From: an uncultured Lachnospiraceae bacterium
GTDB taxonomy: Bacteria; Bacillota; Clostridia; Lachnospirales; Lachnospiraceae
DNA length: 18,990 nucleotides
Assembly: GCA_946549155.1 (NCBI GenBank)
Contig: CAMNQN010000038.1
Coordinates: 1-18,990 of the forward strand
Direction of reading: 5' to 3'
Shown: positions 14,014 through 18,990 of the stretch, one piece after another
How positions within the stretch are numbered: position 1 is the first letter of the stretch
Layout of the letters: each line of letters starts with the position of its first letter
Made by a program: the position numbers and the translations under genes
The notes under the pieces: model-generated
What the model saw: only the letters and a program-made list of their open reading frames with translations
What the model was told of the DNA's origin: nothing
The model's database searches: none

Positions 14014-15096
14014 ATGAAGAAGGCTTTTCTGATCCTGGAGGACGGAACGGTGTTTACCGGAACCAGTATCGGTTCTGACCGGGAAGTCATCAGCGAAATT
14101 GTGTTTAATACATCCATGACCGGCTATCTGGAAGTCCTGACCGACCCATCCTACGCGGGACAGGCGGTGGTGATGACTTATCCGCTGATTGGCAATTATG
14201 GAATCTGTTATGAGGATATGGAGTCCGGGCGGCCATGGCCCGACGGCTTTATTGTCCGTGAATTGTCCCGTCTGCCCAGTAATTTCCGTTCTACTGATAC
14301 GATTCAGAACTTTTTGTCTAACTATGACATTCCTGGTATTGCTTCTATTGATACCAGAGCGCTGACCAAGATTCTTCGTGAGAAAGGTACCATGAATGGT
14401 ATGATCACCACCAGAGAATATTCTGATCTTAGTAAAATTCTTCCCCGATTAAAAGCATATACCACCGGAAAAGTGGTGGAAAGGGTAACCTGCTCTGAAA
14501 AGTACGTGTTGGAGGGGGAGGGCCCCAGGGTAGCGCTGCTGGATCTGGGCGCTAAGAGAAATATTGCCCGCAATCTGAATAAACGGGGCTGTCAGGTGAC
14601 TGTGTATCCGGCATTTACGAAGGCGGAGGAGATCATTGCATCGAAGCCCGACGGCATTATGCTTTCCAACGGCCCCGGGGATCCCAAGGAATGCGTTTCT
14701 ATAATAGAAGAAATCCGGAAGCTTTACAGGACGGACATCCCTATTTTTGCCATCTGCCTGGGTCATCAGCTTATGGCGCTGGCCACGGGGGCGGACACCC
14801 ATAAGATGAAATACGGCCACCGGGGAGGCAACCATCCGGTGAAGGATCTGGCCACCGGACGGGTGTATATTTCCTCCCAGAATCACGGCTATGTGGTGGA
14901 TACGAAGCATCTGGATCCTCAGGTAGCGGTCCCGGCTTTTTGCAATGTCAACGATGGAACCAACGAGGGCCTCTCTTACACGGGGAAAAACATTTTTACC
15001 GTGCAGTTTCATCCGGAGGCCTGTCCCGGCCCCCAGGATTCCGGCTACCTGTTTGACCGTTTTATGAAGATGATGGAGGTGAGGGAAGATGCCTAA
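14014..15096 (+). CDS. carA: carbamoyl-phosphate synthetase, small (glutaminase) subunit
   Basis: The 360-residue protein has the CarA layout: an N-terminal subunit-interface domain (FLILEDGTVFTGTSIG) and a C-terminal class I glutamine amidotransferase domain. The catalytic nucleophile is C248 (AICLGHQLMA), with H333 and E335 in QFHPEA. It hydrolyses glutamine and passes ammonia through a tunnel to CarB, making carbamoyl phosphate for pyrimidine and arginine synthesis. The purine-rich GAGGAAAGGA lies 13 bases upstream, which is rather far; GGTGAA at 14005 may serve instead. The end overlaps carB by eight bases. Bases about 14262-14470 are more AT-rich in third positions than the rest. Confidence 0.97.
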   Translation: MKKAFLILEDGTVFTGTSIGSDREVISEIVFNTSMTGYLEVLTDPSYAGQAVVMTYPLIGNYGICYEDMESGRPWPDGFIVRELSRLPSNFRSTDTIQNFLSNYDIPGIASIDTRALTKILREKGTMNGMITTREYSDLSKILPRLKAYTTGKVVERVTCSEKYVLEGEGPRVALLDLGAKRNIARNLNKRGCQVTVYPAFTKAEEIIASKPDGIMLSNGPGDPKECVSIIEEIRKLYRTDIPIFAICLGHQLMALATGADTHKMKYGHRGGNHPVKDLATGRVYISSQNHGYVVDTKHLDPQVAVPAFCNVNDGTNEGLSYTGKNIFTVQFHPEACPGPQDSGYLFDRFMKMMEVREDA

Positions 15097-18000
15097 GAAT
15101 CCGGAAATAAAAAAAGTGCTGGTGATTGGTTCCGGCCCTATTGTCATCGGACAGGCCGCAGAGTTTGACTATGCGGGTACCCAGGCCTGTCGTTCTCTGA
15201 AAGAGGAGGGCGTAGAGGTGGTTCTGCTGAACTCGAATCCGGCCACTATTATGACGGACAAGGATATCGCGGACCGGGTATATATCGAGCCGCTGACGGT
15301 GGAAGTGGTGGAGCAGCTCATCTTAAAGGAGAGGCCGGACAGCGTTCTGCCCACCCTGGGAGGCCAGGCAGGCCTGAATTTGGCCATGGAGCTGGAGGAG
15401 CGGGGCTTCTTAAAAGAGCAGAAGGTGCGGCTGATTGGCACCACAGCGGAGACGATCCGCAAGGCGGAGGACCGGCAGGAATTTAAGGATACCATGGAGA
15501 AGATTCAGGAGCCGGTGGCGGCCTCCAGAGTGGTGAACACGGTGGAGGAGGGGGAAGCCTTTGCTGCCAGGATAGGCTATCCCGTGGTGCTGCGTCCGGC
15601 GTATACGCTGGGCGGCAGCGGCGGTGGTATTGCAGAGAATCACGAGGAGCTGGTGGAAATCCTTTCCAATGGCCTGCGTCTGAGCCGTGTGGGAGAGGTG
15701 CTGGTGGAGCGCTGCATCGCCGGCTGGAAGGAGATCGAGTATGAGGTGATGCGGGACGGCGCGGGAAATGTGATCACCGTCTGCAACATGGAAAATATTG
15801 ACCCGGTGGGCGTGCATACCGGGGACAGTATCGTGGTGGCTCCCTCCCAGACGCTGGGGGACAAGGAGTATCAGATGCTGCGTACCTCCGCGCTGAACAT
15901 TATCAGCGAGCTGAAGATCACCGGCGGCTGCAACGTGCAGTTTGCCCTGAATCCCGAAAGCTTTGAATACTGTGTCATTGAGGTGAATCCCCGTGTGAGC
16001 CGTTCCTCCGCGCTGGCCTCCAAGGCCACCGGATATCCAATCGCCAAGGTGGCGGCTAAGATTGCGCTGGGCTACACGCTGGATGAGATTAAAAACGCCA
16101 TCACCGGAAAGACCTACGCCAGCTTTGAACCCATGCTGGATTACTGTGTGGTGAAGATGCCCCGCCTGCCCTTCGATAAGTTTATCAGCGCGAAGCGGGA
16201 CCTGACTACCCAGATGAAGGCCACCGGAGAGGTCATGAGTATCTGTGACAATTTCGAGGGCGCTCTGATGAAGGCCATCCGCTCCCTGGAACAGCATGTG
16301 GACTGCCTGCTTTCCTATGATTTCAGCGGGCTGACAAAGGAACAGCTCCGCAGGCAGCTTCAGCGGGTGGACGACCGCCGGATCTGGGTGATCGCGGAGG
16401 CGCTGCGCCGGGGCTTTACCTACGGGGAAATCCATGAGATCACCAGGATTGATGTGTGGTTTATTGATAAAATCGCCATTCTGGTGGAGATGGAGCGGGC
16501 GCTGCAAAGTGGGGAGCTGACCTTGAATCTGCTGAAAGAGGCGAAGCGTATTGAGTTCCCGGACAAGGTGATTGCCCGTCTCACCGGAAGAACGGAGGAA
16601 GAGATCAGGGCCATGCGGTATGAAAACGGTATCGTGGCGGCCTACAAGATGGTGGATACCTGCGCCGCAGAGTTTGAGGCGGCCACGCCCTACTATTATT
16701 CCGTGTTTGGCAGTGAGAATGAGGCGGTGGAAACCGGCGGCAGAAAGAAGGTGCTGGTGCTGGGATCCGGTCCCATTCGTATCGGTCAGGGCATTGAGTT
16801 TGATTTCTGCTCCGTGCACTGTACCTGGGCATTTTCCAGGGCGGGCTATGAGACCATCATTATCAATAATAACCCGGAGACGGTGAGTACGGATTTTGAT
16901 ATTGCCGATAAGCTGTATTTTGAACCGCTGACTCCCGAGGATGTGGAGAATGTGGTGCGGCTGGAGAAGCCGGATGGCGCGGTGGTGCAGTTTGGCGGGC
17001 AGACGGCCATCAAGCTGACGGAAGCCCTGATGAAGATGGGAGTGACGATCCTTGGCACCTCCGCGGAGAATGTGGACGCGGCGGAGGATCGGGAGCTGTT
17101 TGATAAGATATTGGAGGAATGTGAGATTCCCAGGCCCTCCGGAGATACGGTGTATACGGCCCAGGAGGCCAAGGAGGTGGCCCGCCGCCTGGGCTATCCG
17201 GTGCTGGTTCGCCCCTCCTACGTGCTGGGCGGCCAGGGAATGCAGATCGCTATCAACGATGAGGATGTGGATGAATATATCGGCATCATCAATCAGATTG
17301 CCCAGGAGCACCCCATCCTGGTGGACAAATACCTGATGGGCAAGGAGATTGAGGTGGATGCGGTGTGCGACGGGGAGGATATTCTGATCCCCGGTATTAT
17401 GGAGCATATCGAGCGGGCCGGCATTCACTCCGGTGACAGTATTTCCGTATATCCGGCCCAGAGTATTTCCCAGCAGGTGAAGCGCACCATTGAGGAGTAT
17501 ACCCGAAGGCTGGCGCGGTCCCTGCATGTGATCGGGCTGATCAATATTCAGTTTATTGTCAGCCAGGAGCAGGTTTACGTGATTGAGGTGAATCCCCGCT
17601 CCAGCCGTACCGTTCCCTATATCAGCAAGGTGACGGGAATCCCCATCGTGCCGCTGGCCACCCGGGTGATTTTGGGAGAGAAGATCCGGGAGATGGGCTA
17701 CACTCCGGGTCTGCAAAGGGAAGCGGACTACTTTGCCGTTAAGATGCCGGTATTCTCCTTTGAGAAGATCCGGGATGCGGATATCAGCCTGGGGCCGGAG
17801 ATGAAATCCACGGGCGAATGCCTGGGAATAGCGAAGAGCTTTAACGAGGCGCTGTACAAGGCCTTTATCGGCGCGGGAATCCGGCTGCCGAAATACAAAA
17901 ACATGATTATTTCCGTCCGGGATGAGGATAAGGAGGAAGCGGTGGAGATTGCCAAGCGGTTCGAGGCGCTGGGCTACAATATATTTGCCACCAAGGGCAC

Positions 18001-18286
18001 AGCCCGAGCTCTGATGGATGCGGACGTTCAGGTGCGTATGACCCGCAAGATTGAGCAGGAGTCTCCCAATATCCTGGACCTGATTCTGGGACACCGCATC
18101 GATCTGGTGATCGACACTCCTTCCCAGGGCGTGGAGCACAGCCACGACGGCTTCGTGATCCGCAGGAATGCCATTGAGACCGGCGTAAACGTATTGACGG
18201 CCATCGATACGGCGAAAGCGCTGGTGTCCAGTCTGGAGAATACGGACGAGAAGACGCTGACACTGATCGATATCGCTAAAATATAA
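15089..18286 (+). CDS. carB: carbamoyl-phosphate synthetase, large subunit
   Basis: The 1065-residue protein is full length. It contains two homologous ATP-grasp halves: residues 1-400, beginning VLVIGSGPIVIGQAAEFDYAG, and about 553-930, beginning VLVLGSGPIRIGQGIEFDFCS. An oligomerisation domain lies between them, and a C-terminal methylglyoxal synthase-like regulatory domain starts about 935 (NMIISVRDEDKEEAVEIAKR ... ATKGTARAL). The first half phosphorylates bicarbonate and the second phosphorylates carbamate. The allosteric domain normally senses UMP or ornithine. GGAGG lies about nine bases before the ATG, within carA. No terminator follows; DNA of a different gene remnant begins right after the stop. 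Confidence 0.98.
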   Translation: MPKNPEIKKVLVIGSGPIVIGQAAEFDYAGTQACRSLKEEGVEVVLLNSNPATIMTDKDIADRVYIEPLTVEVVEQLILKERPDSVLPTLGGQAGLNLAMELEERGFLKEQKVRLIGTTAETIRKAEDRQEFKDTMEKIQEPVAASRVVNTVEEGEAFAARIGYPVVLRPAYTLGGSGGGIAENHEELVEILSNGLRLSRVGEVLVERCIAGWKEIEYEVMRDGAGNVITVCNMENIDPVGVHTGDSIVVAPSQTLGDKEYQMLRTSALNIISELKITGGCNVQFALNPESFEYCVIEVNPRVSRSSALASKATGYPIAKVAAKIALGYTLDEIKNAITGKTYASFEPMLDYCVVKMPRLPFDKFISAKRDLTTQMKATGEVMSICDNFEGALMKAIRSLEQHVDCLLSYDFSGLTKEQLRRQLQRVDDRRIWVIAEALRRGFTYGEIHEITRIDVWFIDKIAILVEMERALQSGELTLNLLKEAKRIEFPDKVIARLTGRTEEEIRAMRYENGIVAAYKMVDTCAAEFEAATPYYYSVFGSENEAVETGGRKKVLVLGSGPIRIGQGIEFDFCSVHCTWAFSRAGYETIIINNNPETVSTDFDIADKLYFEPLTPEDVENVVRLEKPDGAVVQFGGQTAIKLTEALMKMGVTILGTSAENVDAAEDRELFDKILEECEIPRPSGDTVYTAQEAKEVARRLGYPVLVRPSYVLGGQGMQIAINDEDVDEYIGIINQIAQEHPILVDKYLMGKEIEVDAVCDGEDILIPGIMEHIERAGIHSGDSISVYPAQSISQQVKRTIEEYTRRLARSLHVIGLINIQFIVSQEQVYVIEVNPRSSRTVPYISKVTGIPIVPLATRVILGEKIREMGYTPGLQREADYFAVKMPVFSFEKIRDADISLGPEMKSTGECLGIAKSFNEALYKAFIGAGIRLPKYKNMIISVRDEDKEEAVEIAKRFEALGYNIFATKGTARALMDADVQVRMTRKIEQESPNILDLILGHRIDLVIDTPSQGVEHSHDGFVIRRNAIETGVNVLTAIDTAKALVSSLENTDEKTLTLIDIAKI

Positions 18287-18287
18287 G

Positions 18288-18716
18288 GAATGTCGGCCGG
18301 ATGGCGTGGTGTTCCTTGCGGACTGCATCAGCAGCAGGGAGACGCTGGATAAGTATGCGGTTTCCTTCATTTATGATGTGGGTGCTTATCTGAAAACCCT
18401 GGATATGGTGGAGGGGATGGAAGCAGCCATGTTTGTTCCCGCCCATGCGGAAGCATCTTCTGATGTGAAAGAGCTTGTCTGCTACAACAGGGATAAGGTA
18501 CATGAGGTGACGGATAAGCTTTTATCCATCTGCGGGGAGCCGATATGCTTTGAGCGCATTTTGCAGGAAGTGTTCAAAGGTTATGGGCTAGCCATGAATT
18601 TTGAGCAGTATGTGCTGGTAGGCAGCACAGTGCGCTCCTACCTTTCGTGGCTGAAAGATAACGGGAAATTGTCCGCTGAATTTCAGGATAATATGCTGCT
18701 CTGGCAAAGGGTATAG
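18288..18716 (+). pseudogene. metallo-beta-lactamase-fold hydrolase, C-terminal remnant
   Basis: The readable frame starts just after the carB stop with PDGVVFLADCISS, the middle of an MBL-fold protein where a conserved Asp binds metal. It continues through FVPAHAE (a metal-ligand His) into the C-terminal helical/winged region (EQYVLVGSTVRSYLSWLKD NGKL pattern). The first 150 or so residues, which include the H-x-H-x-D-H metal-binding motif, are absent. A product from the GTG at 18306 (136 residues) would lack the active site and has no clear ribosome binding site. This is most likely a remnant left by a deletion that joined carB to it, though the C-terminal domain could in principle survive alone. 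Confidence 0.8.
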
Positions 18717-18990
18717 CGCCAATGGCTTGAGAGGCTTATCGGCATAGCACGGAAAATTCCTTATTATATGATAGATCAGGAACTTCTTTCTCATAAAAGT
18801 TCGTTTGTGCGTGTAAGAGGTTTCCGTATGTGCCACGCACAACTAATGAAACTGAACTAACGGTTGCTATTACTGTTCTTCGTGTTTTGTTAATTACCCG
18901 GACGCAGGAAGGGAAAGGGCGGAGCCGACCCTGTTATCTGAAAAACTGCTTCGAATACCAAGAAAATCTAAGATGGAGCCGAACCCGAAT
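18717..18990. other. noncoding region with two weak hairpins
   Basis: I see no convincing gene. GAACTT (18780-18785) can pair with AAGTTC (18797-18802). A 9-bp stem, TTGTGCGTG (18805-18813) with CACGCACAA (18834-18842), follows. Neither has a T-run on the + strand. An ATG at 18974 opens a frame that runs off the window end and has no visible ribosome binding site. Confidence 0.4.

Noticed and set aside
15410..18370. 986-residue minus-strand open frame opposite carB
   Set aside because: It is a by-product of GC-rich codon bias in carB. The translation has no recognisable domains, while carB is unmistakable on the + strand.
18974..18990. Possible gene start at the window end
   Set aside because: Only six codons are visible and there is no ribosome binding site.

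Overview
The window looks like chromosomal DNA from a Gram-positive, gut-type Clostridia bacterium, most likely a Lachnospiraceae relative. This rests on three things: sortase and sorting-signal surface biology, a Clostridia-style type IV pilus locus without secretin genes, and strong GGAGG ribosome binding sites with ATGA start/stop couplings. Every gene I can support lies on the + strand.

Region 1 (1-2840) is surface-protein and sortase cargo. It opens inside a cell-wall-anchored protein that is cut off by the window edge. That protein has roughly 103-residue modules joined by Ca-binding-like D-x-N-G-x-G linkers, then an InlB-type B-repeat, a Pro-Thr-rich stalk with a 90-bp internal duplication, and a TPQTGD sorting signal. 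A terminator-like hairpin separates it from a class B sortase gene. The sortase is broken by a one-base frameshift in a T5G5 run, which separates the active-site His from the active-site Cys. A small ORF of unknown function follows.

Region 2 (2841-4404) holds an ISAs1-family transposase gene with all three DDE residues, then about 290 bp without a gene. That gap contains a terminator-like inverted repeat overlapping a good promoter candidate for the pilus locus.

Region 3 (4405-13913) is a compact type IV pilus assembly operon. It encodes the likely major prepilin with its own strong terminator, five minor pilin-like proteins (two lacking the usual Glu5), the prepilin peptidase PilD, the platform protein PilC, a natural PilM-PilN fusion, a PilO-like protein and the extension ATPase PilB. 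PilB carries an N-terminal MshEN-type domain that matches the c-di-GMP-binding consensus. No retraction ATPase (PilT) gene is present. The logic is clear: PilD processes the prepilins, PilB powers assembly through PilC, and the PilMN/PilO proteins form the membrane alignment complex.

Region 4 (13914-18286) is carA-carB, encoding carbamoyl-phosphate synthetase for pyrimidine and arginine synthesis, behind its own promoter.

Region 5 (18287-18990) is the 3' remnant of a metallo-beta-lactamase-fold hydrolase gene. It begins abruptly two bases after the carB stop and is followed by 274 bp with only weak hairpins.

The most interesting signals are the PilM-PilN fusion with a degenerate PilM nucleotide-binding motif, the c-di-GMP-type PilB N-terminus, the two pilin-like proteins without Glu5, and the frameshifted sortase beside its likely substrate.
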